The notes beneath the pieces are model-generated. The model ran no database searches and was not told the origin of the DNA. It saw nothing but the letters and a program-made list of their open reading frames with translations. The translations under genes and the position numbers were made by a program. Positions 7,139 to 14,177 of a DNA stretch of 14,177 nucleotides are shown piece by piece. How positions within the stretch are numbered: the stretch's first letter is position 1; each line of letters opens with the position of its first letter. This DNA comes from Thermoactinomyces sp. DSM 45891 (GTDB lineage: Bacteria > Bacillota > Bacilli > Thermoactinomycetales > Thermoactinomycetaceae): assembly GCF_900119485.1 (NCBI RefSeq), contig NZ_FPJZ01000011.1, positions 79,864-94,040 of the forward strand, read 5' to 3'.

Positions 7139-7497
7139 TTATAAACAGTTTATTAGTAGGAATTGGAGGATTTCTCGGGGCCATCTCTCGTTTTATCATC
7201 AGTCGACGATTAAACAAGCCCATGCCTAGTCTCCCATATGGAACCTTGATGATAAATCTTTTCGGTGCATTTCTTCTAGGATTGGCCAGCGGAATGCGCT
7301 TATCGGAGCTGTGGATGTTATTAGTGGGGACAGGCTTCTTAGGGGCCTTCACCACGTTTTCGACTTTGCACTGGGAGAGTGAACAACTAAAACAATCGAG
7401 GGAGTGGAATAAGTTCCTGATGTACCTTGGGCTAAGCTACACGATCGGGATTTTCCTTGCATTTGTAGGTTATAGGGTCGGGCAAACCGTATATTAG
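7135..7497 (+). CDS. crcB: CrcB/Fluc fluoride channel subunit 2
   Basis: A 120-residue second Fluc subunit with four hydrophobic segments. It contains GGFLGAISRF (11-20), GTLMIN with the pore asparagine Asn41, and GFLGAFTTFSTL (67-78). In the last motif the first Phe-box residue is kept (Phe75), but the second is Leu78 in place of Phe. A longer open frame extends upstream to 7015, but it runs through the first crcB gene. The ATG at 7135 has an AAGGTGG site 7 bases away and the family-typical length, so I chose it. Paired crcB genes in Bacillota usually encode oppositely oriented partners of a heterodimer, which fits the ATGA coupling here. Confidence 0.93.
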   Translation: MIINSLLVGIGGFLGAISRFIISRRLNKPMPSLPYGTLMINLFGAFLLGLASGMRLSELWMLLVGTGFLGAFTTFSTLHWESEQLKQSREWNKFLMYLGLSYTIGIFLAFVGYRVGQTVY

Positions 7498-7511
7498 GGG
7501 AGAGATCTGAA

Positions 7512-8141
7512 ATGAGAATACAGTTAGTAAAAAACGATTTACAATATGCTGAACAAATTTATCACGCCTCTCAGGAAGAACACGTGCGTACAGCTCTAAT
7601 GTTACCCGAGGGAACAATCGACAACACACGTACTTTTATCGAGAGTACGATACTGGCTGAAACAGAAGGAAAAGTGCTTTCGAGAGTAATTCTAAACGAA
7701 GTCGGTGAGGTAATCGGCCACACTACGTTAAAAGATATCAATCACCCGGATGGATTCGCCCATTTAGGGACATGGATTAGCTATCCTTTTTGGGGTAAAG
7801 GATACAACGAGGAGTCAAAGCAACTTATTTTAGAGATTGCTTTTCATGAAGTAGGGCTAGAGTGGGTATTTTTAGGGGCAAGTAAACGTAATATTCGGTC
7901 CCAAAAGGCACAAGAAAAATTACCTTACATTCGATTACATATCGAAAACCAGTTCCCACAAGAATTAGAGAAAATAGAAAAGCAACTTGGGGAGTTATGT
8001 GTGCTACATGGGGTACATAAGCTGGATTACTTTCATTGGGAGCATAAACAAAAATCACATCTTACCATATCCATTCCGAAAAATCATACAGCGATCTCCT
8101 CTTTTACGGCATCCAACTGTAGACGATCCCATTCACGGTGA
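7512..8141 (+). CDS. GNAT-family N-acetyltransferase (RimJ/RimL-like)
   Basis: A 209-residue cytosolic protein of the GNAT fold, expected to transfer an acetyl group from acetyl-CoA to an amine; the acceptor is unknown. GNAT features are VIGHTTLKDI (67-76), the strand LGTWISYPFWGKGYNEE (85-101), where WGKGYNEE is the acetyl-CoA pyrophosphate-binding turn in place of the usual R-G-x-G-x-A, and the conserved NIRSQKAQEKL helix start (127-137). Residues after about 180 do not look like part of the fold. The last 19 codons plus the stop overlap a minus-strand gene, so this tail may be non-functional run-on sequence. The gene starts 14 bases after crcB subunit 2 with a GGGGAGA ribosome binding site, so it probably belongs to the same transcript. 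No terminator is visible after it. Confidence 0.78.
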   Translation: MRIQLVKNDLQYAEQIYHASQEEHVRTALMLPEGTIDNTRTFIESTILAETEGKVLSRVILNEVGEVIGHTTLKDINHPDGFAHLGTWISYPFWGKGYNEESKQLILEIAFHEVGLEWVFLGASKRNIRSQKAQEKLPYIRLHIENQFPQELEKIEKQLGELCVLHGVHKLDYFHWEHKQKSHLTISIPKNHTAISSFTASNCRRSHSR

Positions 8142-8236
8142 ATGATCTCCTTCTCCAGTTTCGATACATCCAATCGACAATAAGTGATCTCTAATAAATC
8201 TCGATTTAGCTGATTTAGTCTTTCTAATGCATTCAT
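8084..8236 (-). CDS. Small 50-residue charged protein of unknown function
   Basis: A short open frame reads MNALERLNQL at the start and AVKEEIAV at the end. It is strongly charged (Glu, Arg, Asp, Lys) with leucines spaced as in an amphipathic helix, and contains one Cys and one Trp. I chose the ATG at 8234-8236, which has an AAGGA ribosome binding site 9 bases upstream. Codon use is natural for the window, without rare-codon runs. It overlaps the 3' end of the acetyltransferase gene by 58 bases in convergent orientation. I checked it against Spo0E-like phosphatases, which are similarly small and helical, but the SQELD motif is absent. I do not recognise its family; a coiled-coil or partner-binding role is only a guess. 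Confidence 0.55.
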   Translation of the reverse strand: MNALERLNQLNRDLLEITYCRLDVSKLEKEIIHREWDRLQLDAVKEEIAV

Positions 8237-8354
8237 TCCATCACGTCCTTGACTCTACCAATATCTATTTTCATTTGGTCTATACCCCTATTAAAACATG
8301 ATTGAAACTATGATTTGCTCCAAGAATATTTTTTCTTTATGAATAATAAATGAT

Positions 8355-8389
8355 CATCAGGCTACTGAGAATTCCTCAATAGCCTGATG
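8355..8389 (-). terminator. Likely terminator of the NRPS gene
   Basis: A perfect 10-bp stem (CATCAGGCTA at 8355-8364 with TAGCCTGATG at 8380-8389) continues with 4 more pairs (TGAG/CTCA) after one mismatch, closing an AATTC loop. On the minus strand it is followed by ATCATTTATTATTC, a T-rich but interrupted tail. It lies about 70 bases after the NRPS stop codon. The rest of 8237-8460 contains no gene that I can support. Confidence 0.7.
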
Positions 8390-8460
8390 CCATGTACTAA
8401 TCCAGCACGATATATTGTCTTACGTAGGTATCATAATTCGAAGCTAACCCTCTTGATCAC

Positions 8461-11400
8461 TTATGCTTGCTGGAACTGCGCCCTTTTTTCCAATTCATTC
8501 ACGAGATACTCTGCTACTTTTTCCACTGTTGGGGAGAAGACAATCTCCTCATGTGTTCCAGGAACTGAATACATATTTACTTTCCCTTGTAATAGTGGCT
8601 TCCAATCTGTGAATAGCTCTTCTCCTTCTTCTGCACTAAAGTAGACGATCTCTCCACAGTATGGTTTTAAAGTGCTCTCAGCCATTATATTTAGAGACTT
8701 TCTGTGAGCATTCGCAAGTTGCTTGAGACTTGCAAGGTCGGCATCAGGAGGAAGAACCCCCACTGCTATTAACCTTTCAATCAGCATATCCTGTTGGTGA
8801 AGGAATTCTTCTCCCTGCTCAGTTGGATCTAGATGGGCAAAATGCTTCCATATATAAGAGATCATGGTCTCTTCCGTAGTATAGTCCCCTTCGGAGGGAA
8901 CCTTCGTATCCATGAGTACCAACATTGCCACTTCTTCTCCACGGTTCCATAGCTCAGTTGCAATCTCATAAGCGATGGCACCACCTAGTGACCAACCACC
9001 CAGACGATACGGCCCCTCTGGCTGAATATACTTCATTTCTTCGATGTAAAGCCCCACCACTTCTGATAAAGTCAACTCATTCACTTTTTCCTTCGAGACG
9101 AGCGGATTTTGTAGACCGTAGAATGAACAATGATCTTTGAGATGTCTGGCTAACTGAATGTAACAGAATACGTTGCCCAAAAACGGATGAACACTAAAGA
9201 ATGGCTGTTTCTCCGATTCTTGTAGTGGAACCAGTGTTAGTGATGATTTTGTCACACTTTGATTCTCACGGATGAGACAAGCAATCCCTTCGACTGTTGG
9301 GTTCTCAATGAGTGCGGATACCTTCATCTCAACTCCAAATCTCTCTCGGATCTTGGAAACCAATTTGAGCACAAGGAGAGAATGGCCACCTCTATTGAAG
9401 AAATCATCCTTTACATAGATTTCTTCAATGTTTAGTAACTCCTGCCAAATTTGAATCAGCTTATACTCGATGTCATCCCGTGGAATCATTAGGATCGAAG
9501 ATGTATTTTCTCTTTGGATCTTTAAGAGGTTTAGTGCCTTTCGATCCACCTTCCCATTGGTTGTAAGCGGCAATGCATCTACTTCGATAAAGTGTGCAGG
9601 AATCATATAGACCGGCATCAGACCTTCTAAGTGTTCACGCCACTCATGTGGACTTCCTGCTCCCACCACATAGGCCACCATTCGCTGGTCCCCTGGTTGA
9701 TCCTCTCTCACCAATACGACTGCCTCTTTTACCAATGGATGTCTTTCTAAATTCGCCTCAATCTCTCCAAGTTCAATTCGGAATCCGCGAATTTTCACCT
9801 GATTATCGATTCTTCCGAGATACTCTAGGTTACCATCGGCAAAATAGCGAACCAAGTCCCCCGTCCGATAGAGCCTCTCCCCTTCATGGAACGGATGAGG
9901 GATAAAACGTTCATCCGTAAGCTCTGGACGATTTAGATAACCGCGTGCTAGCCCCGCACCACCCAGATACAGTTCCCCCGTTACTCCTACTGGTACAGGT
10001 AACAAGTTGCCATCCAACACATAGGCCTGGACGTTAGGGAGCGGACGACCTATGGTAACTTTCTTACTATTTTGGTCGATACGATAGTATGTGGCATCAA
10101 CCGTACATTCTGTCGGGCCATACACATTATAAAACTGGGTCTGGTCGAGTTTAACGAGTTGTTCCCATAGGGAAGGTGTAATCGCCTCTCCACCAACCCA
10201 TACTGTGCTTGGAATATGAACATTTTCTCCCTCGAACAATCCATCATCTACAAGCGATTGAAGTAAGGACGGAGTCATGTCGAGTACATCCAATTGATTC
10301 TCTCGAACAAAGGAAATAAATTGTTGGGAATCCCTGCGAACCTCATTTGAAATGACATACACACTTGAGCCATACAAAAGCATTTGCAATTCCTGAACGG
10401 ATGCATCAAAAGCAATTGAAGAACCTAAGCTGACGCGCAAATTGGCTGGTGTCCCCAACGAGAAGACTTCTTGATTCAATCCATAAGATAGATTGATAAC
10501 AGAATGATGCTGTACCAAAACCCCTTTGGGATTCCCCGTCGAACCTGAAGTATAAATCACATACGCCAAGTTTTCACCTGTCACATCGCATACCGGTGAT
10601 AGGATACTTTCACGTGAAATCATCTCTCTATCTTTATCCAAACAAACGATTTTCACTTCGGTGGGTGTCCAACCTACCTCTTCATTTGATATCAGGACTT
10701 GGAGCCCTGTGTCCTCTATAATGTAGCGTAGACGGCTTTCTGGGTACGATGGATCAAGAGGAACATAAGCCGCCCCAGCTTTCCAAATCCCCATCAGGCT
10801 GACAATCATTTCCACAGAACGATGGAAACATAAGCCCACTAATGACTCCGCTCCAACCCCTTGTTTCTGAAGATAATGAGCTAGTTGGTTCGCTTTCTCA
10901 TTCATCTCCCGGTACGTTAACTGCTGATGTTCGTCCACAATCGCAACCATATCAGGTGTACGATTCACTTGTTCTTCAAACAATTGATGAATAGTGCATT
11001 TACGTGGATATGCCATGGCATTATCATTCCACTCTTCCAATAGTTGCTTCTGTTCGGCTTCTGTAACATACACCAATCCTGACAAAGCTTGATCCTTATT
11101 TTCCATCATTTGCTTTAATACAAGATGTAGATGATCCAGCACCCGTTGAATCGTGGATTCATCAAACCTACTACGATCATACATCAGTTTTAACGACAGC
11201 TGACTTCCTGGAACAACCGTTAAGCCGAGTGGATAGTGAGTTTGTTCCACTCCTTCTAAGTCTCCAATTTCCAGATCTCCTGACGACTCTTCTTTTACTG
11301 GATAGTTCTCAAACACATACAAGCTTTCGAACATCGGAGTCCCTCTTGGAACTTCGCTCCATCCCTGGATTTCGGTCAAAGAAGCATACTCGAACTGTCT

Positions 11401-14177
11401 TCTCTCGATCTCTTCCTCTTGTAACTGCTGCAACCATTCCCCTATTTTCACATCATCCGTTAATTGAATCCGTGTTGGGGATGTGGTAATGAACGGACCT
11501 ACGATGTTTTCGACATCCACAATCTCTGTGGGTCGTCCTGAGCTGGTTACACCAAAAACAATGTCGTTTTCACCACTATATCGGCTCATGAGATACGCCC
11601 ACGCGCCTTGAATCACTGTACTCAAGGTAAGCTTATTGCTCTTCGCCCAGTTTTGGAGATCTTGGGTGTCCTCTTCAGATACATAAATGCCCTTCTCTGT
11701 ATAACCATTTCCTTGTCCATTGTTATCTATGAGAAGCGGGGTTGGCGCAGTAAAGCCTCTCAGTTTCTCTCTCCAATATTGTTCCGCTTGCTCTTGATCT
11801 TGCTCTTTCAGCCATTGGATATACTTCTTGTATGGCGGTGACTTAGGTAAATCTACCGTTTGTCCTTGGACCCTCTGCTTGTAGACGGTTAACAATTCGT
11901 TAAAGACAACCGGCAAGCTCCATCCATCCAATAAAATATGATGATGCGTCCAAACCACACGGTATTCTTCCTCTGCCTCTTGAATCACTGTCACTCGCAT
12001 CAATGGTGCTTCATCGAAAGAAAAGGCTTGCTTCCGATCTGATAATAGGAAGGCATTTCGCTTCTCCTCTTGTGCTTCAACAGACAACGAGCGCCAATCT
12101 ACTTGATTTAGCTGAAATGGGATCTGTTGGTATACCACTTGTAATGGCTCTTCCATCTCATCCCAAACAAAAGCCGAACGGAAGATATCATGTCGTTGAA
12201 TCACCGATTCCCATGCTTGCTCGAAGATGGGAAGGTTCAATTTCCCTTTAAACTGGAAGCTTAGTTGCACGATATACGGTGCGGAATGCTCATCCCCTTG
12301 ATCATGTAGCGTGTGAAAAAGCATCCCTTCCTGCAATGGAGACAATGGATAGAGATCCATAATAGGGTAGTTCGTTCCACGGCTCATTTTCGATAGTACT
12401 TTGGTCAGACCAGTTGGGCTTAGATTGGCAATCGCAAAATCCGAAACCGTCAACGCATCTTCTCCACCTGAAGATTGAATCAATCCACTCAGTTGATGAA
12501 GCATATTCTCTGCAACATATTGAATAGTTGACTTCTCAAACTGTCCAACCTGGTATGCCCAAGTGAAGTGAAGTTTTCCATCGGTGACCATCCCCATCAC
12601 ATCGATCAAATGAGATCTCTTGGAGCCATGAGCATGATCTAAGCTGGTAAATCCGGTCTCGGGAGCAAACATCGCATCATCAGAGAACATTTGATCAAAT
12701 TGTCCAAGGTAGTTAAAGCTAATGGACGGCGTTGGTTGTAATTGGAAGCGTTCACCTATTACTGAATTCAGGTACCGCAAAACCCCATAGTCCACGCCTT
12801 TATTTGGGATTTTCCGTACTTGTTCTTTGACTGCTTTTAATGATTCGATGGGAGTATTTGCATCTATGATATTTAAATGAACCGGATAGATACTGGTAAA
12901 CCAGCCAACAGTTCGCGAGATGTCAACGTCTTCGAATATCTGTTCCCGGCCATGTCCCTCTAGATCCACAGTCAGAGCCTGATGACCTGTCCATGCTGAT
13001 GTGGCCTGTACCAAGGCTGTCAATAACACCTCATTGATTTGGACACGATGGGTGCTTGGCATCTCTTGCAACAACGCAAGGGTCTCTTTTTCGTCCAACA
13101 CCACGGTAATCTCTTCTGTTTCTGTAGTAACAGAATCTCCGAGGGTAACCTCCACAGGTAGAGTGGCTACTTCTTGTTTAGACTGACCCTCCCAATAATC
13201 ACGCACTTCTGGTGCAATCCCAGATTCAGCGTAATGATGCAATTTCTCTGACCATTCTTTAAAGGATGTACTCTTCTCAGGCAATTGAATCTTCTCTGAT
13301 TGGCTCGCCTGGTTATAACCTGTTTGCAAGTCCTCTAGTAGAATCCGCCACGAAACACCATCCACTGCTACGTGATGAATCGCCCAGAATAAGCGACCGG
13401 CTCCTTGTTCGCCTTCATCAAAATACACCATTCTCATGAGTGGTCCTGTGTGTAGGTCCAAACTTGCTTGTGCAGTATCAATTTCTGCTTGAATCATCTG
13501 GTGCCATTCCACTTGTGGCACTTCGTCTAATGAGATCACAGTCAACGTCGATGATACTTCTTCTATTCCTTCATTCCATTGTTTCCATGCTCCATCTGAC
13601 AAATGTTCATATCGGAAACGCAAAGCATCATGATGGGTCAGAAGAGTGTTCACAGCTTGTTCCAATGCCGCTACATCTAACCGCTCTTTTGTTCTAACAA
13701 ACATCGATTGATTCCAATGATGCGGATTCGGATGTTCTTGCTCGAAGAACCATTGCTGGACCGGAGTTAGCCGTACTTCTCCGGTTACAACTCCCTGCTC
13801 TGCTTGAGCAGTTTTCTCTGTTTTCGCTACCTGTGCCAATTCGGCAATCGTTTGATGTTCAAACATCTGCTTCGGTGTAAGCTTTAAACCCATTTGACTC
13901 GCTCGTGAGATAATCTGAATGCTGAGAATCGAATCTCCCCCGATTTCAAAGAAGTTATCATGGATACCTACTTGTTTGATTCCGAGTACTTGTTTCCAAA
14001 TGTTAGCTAGCACTTCTTCATTCAAACTACGTGGCGCTACCCATTCCTTCTCAATCTTCTGTCCTTCTGGCATGGGTAGGGCTTTTCGATCTACTTTACC
14101 GTTCGTTGTTAGCGGAATTAAATCCATCTTTACAAATCCAGTTGGAATCATGTGACTCGGTAGTTCTGTCTTGAGAT
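8461..14177 (-). CDS. Non-ribosomal peptide synthetase, terminal modules (A-T-E-C-A-T-TE), 5' end outside window
   Basis: The frame stays open to the window edge: the residues before the ATG at 14149-14151 read LKTELPSH, the lead-in of an A10 motif, so that ATG is internal. Counting from it: the end of an A domain (NGKVDRKAL, 17-25); T1 about 40-110 with phosphopantetheine Ser74 in GGDS; an epimerisation domain 125-560 with HHVAVDGVSW (His260), EGHGRE (Glu398, Arg402) and FNYLG (Asn480, Tyr481). Next come a condensation domain 595-1020 with HHILLDG (737-743), and an A domain 1045-1545 with YTSGSTGNPKG (1200-1210), YRTGDL (1428-1433) and Lys1534. Last are T2 with Ser1591 in GGHS, and a type I thioesterase 1635-1890 with Ser1721 (GGWSLGG), Asp1748 and His1867. 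Hand-read specificity residues D1249, A1250, Q1253, D1291, W1318, G1320, V1343, V1351, D1352, K1534 resemble the Gln code. All catalytic residues are intact. The peptide's last residue is therefore probably Gln-like, the one before it D-configured, and the TE releases or cyclises the chain. Confidence 0.96.
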   Translation of the reverse strand, partial: LKTELPSHMIPTGFVKMDLIPLTTNGKVDRKALPMPEGQKIEKEWVAPRSLNEEVLANIWKQVLGIKQVGIHDNFFEIGGDSILSIQIISRASQMGLKLTPKQMFEHQTIAELAQVAKTEKTAQAEQGVVTGEVRLTPVQQWFFEQEHPNPHHWNQSMFVRTKERLDVAALEQAVNTLLTHHDALRFRYEHLSDGAWKQWNEGIEEVSSTLTVISLDEVPQVEWHQMIQAEIDTAQASLDLHTGPLMRMVYFDEGEQGAGRLFWAIHHVAVDGVSWRILLEDLQTGYNQASQSEKIQLPEKSTSFKEWSEKLHHYAESGIAPEVRDYWEGQSKQEVATLPVEVTLGDSVTTETEEITVVLDEKETLALLQEMPSTHRVQINEVLLTALVQATSAWTGHQALTVDLEGHGREQIFEDVDISRTVGWFTSIYPVHLNIIDANTPIESLKAVKEQVRKIPNKGVDYGVLRYLNSVIGERFQLQPTPSISFNYLGQFDQMFSDDAMFAPETGFTSLDHAHGSKRSHLIDVMGMVTDGKLHFTWAYQVGQFEKSTIQYVAENMLHQLSGLIQSSGGEDALTVSDFAIANLSPTGLTKVLSKMSRGTNYPIMDLYPLSPLQEGMLFHTLHDQGDEHSAPYIVQLSFQFKGKLNLPIFEQAWESVIQRHDIFRSAFVWDEMEEPLQVVYQQIPFQLNQVDWRSLSVEAQEEKRNAFLLSDRKQAFSFDEAPLMRVTVIQEAEEEYRVVWTHHHILLDGWSLPVVFNELLTVYKQRVQGQTVDLPKSPPYKKYIQWLKEQDQEQAEQYWREKLRGFTAPTPLLIDNNGQGNGYTEKGIYVSEEDTQDLQNWAKSNKLTLSTVIQGAWAYLMSRYSGENDIVFGVTSSGRPTEIVDVENIVGPFITTSPTRIQLTDDVKIGEWLQQLQEEEIERRQFEYASLTEIQGWSEVPRGTPMFESLYVFENYPVKEESSGDLEIGDLEGVEQTHYPLGLTVVPGSQLSLKLMYDRSRFDESTIQRVLDHLHLVLKQMMENKDQALSGLVYVTEAEQKQLLEEWNDNAMAYPRKCTIHQLFEEQVNRTPDMVAIVDEHQQLTYREMNEKANQLAHYLQKQGVGAESLVGLCFHRSVEMIVSLMGIWKAGAAYVPLDPSYPESRLRYIIEDTGLQVLISNEEVGWTPTEVKIVCLDKDREMISRESILSPVCDVTGENLAYVIYTSGSTGNPKGVLVQHHSVINLSYGLNQEVFSLGTPANLRVSLGSSIAFDASVQELQMLLYGSSVYVISNEVRRDSQQFISFVRENQLDVLDMTPSLLQSLVDDGLFEGENVHIPSTVWVGGEAITPSLWEQLVKLDQTQFYNVYGPTECTVDATYYRIDQNSKKVTIGRPLPNVQAYVLDGNLLPVPVGVTGELYLGGAGLARGYLNRPELTDERFIPHPFHEGERLYRTGDLVRYFADGNLEYLGRIDNQVKIRGFRIELGEIEANLERHPLVKEAVVLVREDQPGDQRMVAYVVGAGSPHEWREHLEGLMPVYMIPAHFIEVDALPLTTNGKVDRKALNLLKIQRENTSSILMIPRDDIEYKLIQIWQELLNIEEIYVKDDFFNRGGHSLLVLKLVSKIRERFGVEMKVSALIENPTVEGIACLIRENQSVTKSSLTLVPLQESEKQPFFSVHPFLGNVFCYIQLARHLKDHCSFYGLQNPLVSKEKVNELTLSEVVGLYIEEMKYIQPEGPYRLGGWSLGGAIAYEIATELWNRGEEVAMLVLMDTKVPSEGDYTTEETMISYIWKHFAHLDPTEQGEEFLHQQDMLIERLIAVGVLPPDADLASLKQLANAHRKSLNIMAESTLKPYCGEIVYFSAEEGEELFTDWKPLLQGKVNMYSVPGTHEEIVFSPTVEKVAEYLVNELEKRAQFQQA

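Noticed and set aside
8084..8236. Spo0E-like aspartyl-phosphate phosphatase for the 50-aa protein
   Set aside because: Size and helical character fit, but the SQELD-type motif and its spacing are absent.
14149..14151. ATG as the true start of the NRPS
   Set aside because: The frame remains open upstream, and the preceding residues complete an A10-type LPSHMIP motif, so the codon is internal and the gene continues past the window.

Overview
The window looks like chromosomal DNA of a low-GC, probably spore-forming Bacillota (order Bacillales or a relative). The reasons are strong AGGAGG-type ribosome binding sites, frequent TTG/GTG starts, a collagen-like G-X-Y protein of the kind found on spore surfaces, an OpuA-type glycine betaine transporter, paired crcB genes and a large non-ribosomal peptide synthetase (NRPS). 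The genus cannot be fixed from the sequence. No rRNA, tRNA, insertion sequence, CRISPR array or phage gene is visible.

Layout. (1) 1-630, plus strand: the 3' end of a collagen-like surface protein, closed by a strong bidirectional terminator (703-740). (2) 841-3048, minus strand, read right to left: an ABC/AAA-type ATPase, a TIGR01777-type SDR epimerase and a hotdog acyl-CoA thioesterase. They are closely spaced and probably cotranscribed. (3) A hairpin at 3083-3123 separates this group from 3136-6056, minus strand: a two-gene osmoprotectant importer. It consists of an OpuAA-type ATPase with CBS domains and a fused permease plus substrate-binding protein, linked by an ATGA overlap, with a sigma-A-like promoter at 6091-6120. 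(4) 6250-8141, plus strand: a small secreted protein, two CrcB/Fluc fluoride channel subunits joined by an ATGA overlap, and a GNAT acetyltransferase. The acetyltransferase tail runs into an unlisted 50-aa minus-strand gene (8084-8236). (5) 8461-14177, minus strand: the last 1,900 or so residues of an NRPS, ending in a likely terminator at 8355-8389.

The NRPS piece is the end of an assembly line: end of an A domain, T (GGDS type), E, C, A, T (GGHS type), TE. It predicts a peptide whose penultimate residue is D-configured. By a hand-read specificity code (D-A-Q-D-W-G-V-V-D-K, one position from the glutamine code), the last residue is Gln-like. The chain would be released by a type I thioesterase.

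The remaining genes are housekeeping or stress functions: osmoprotection, fluoride export and acyl-CoA hydrolysis. I see no clear sign of a wholly new system. The points most worth a second look are the NRPS code, the asymmetry of the fluoride-channel pair, the convergent small gene, a hairpin touching the crcB ribosome binding site, and corrected start codons for five genes.
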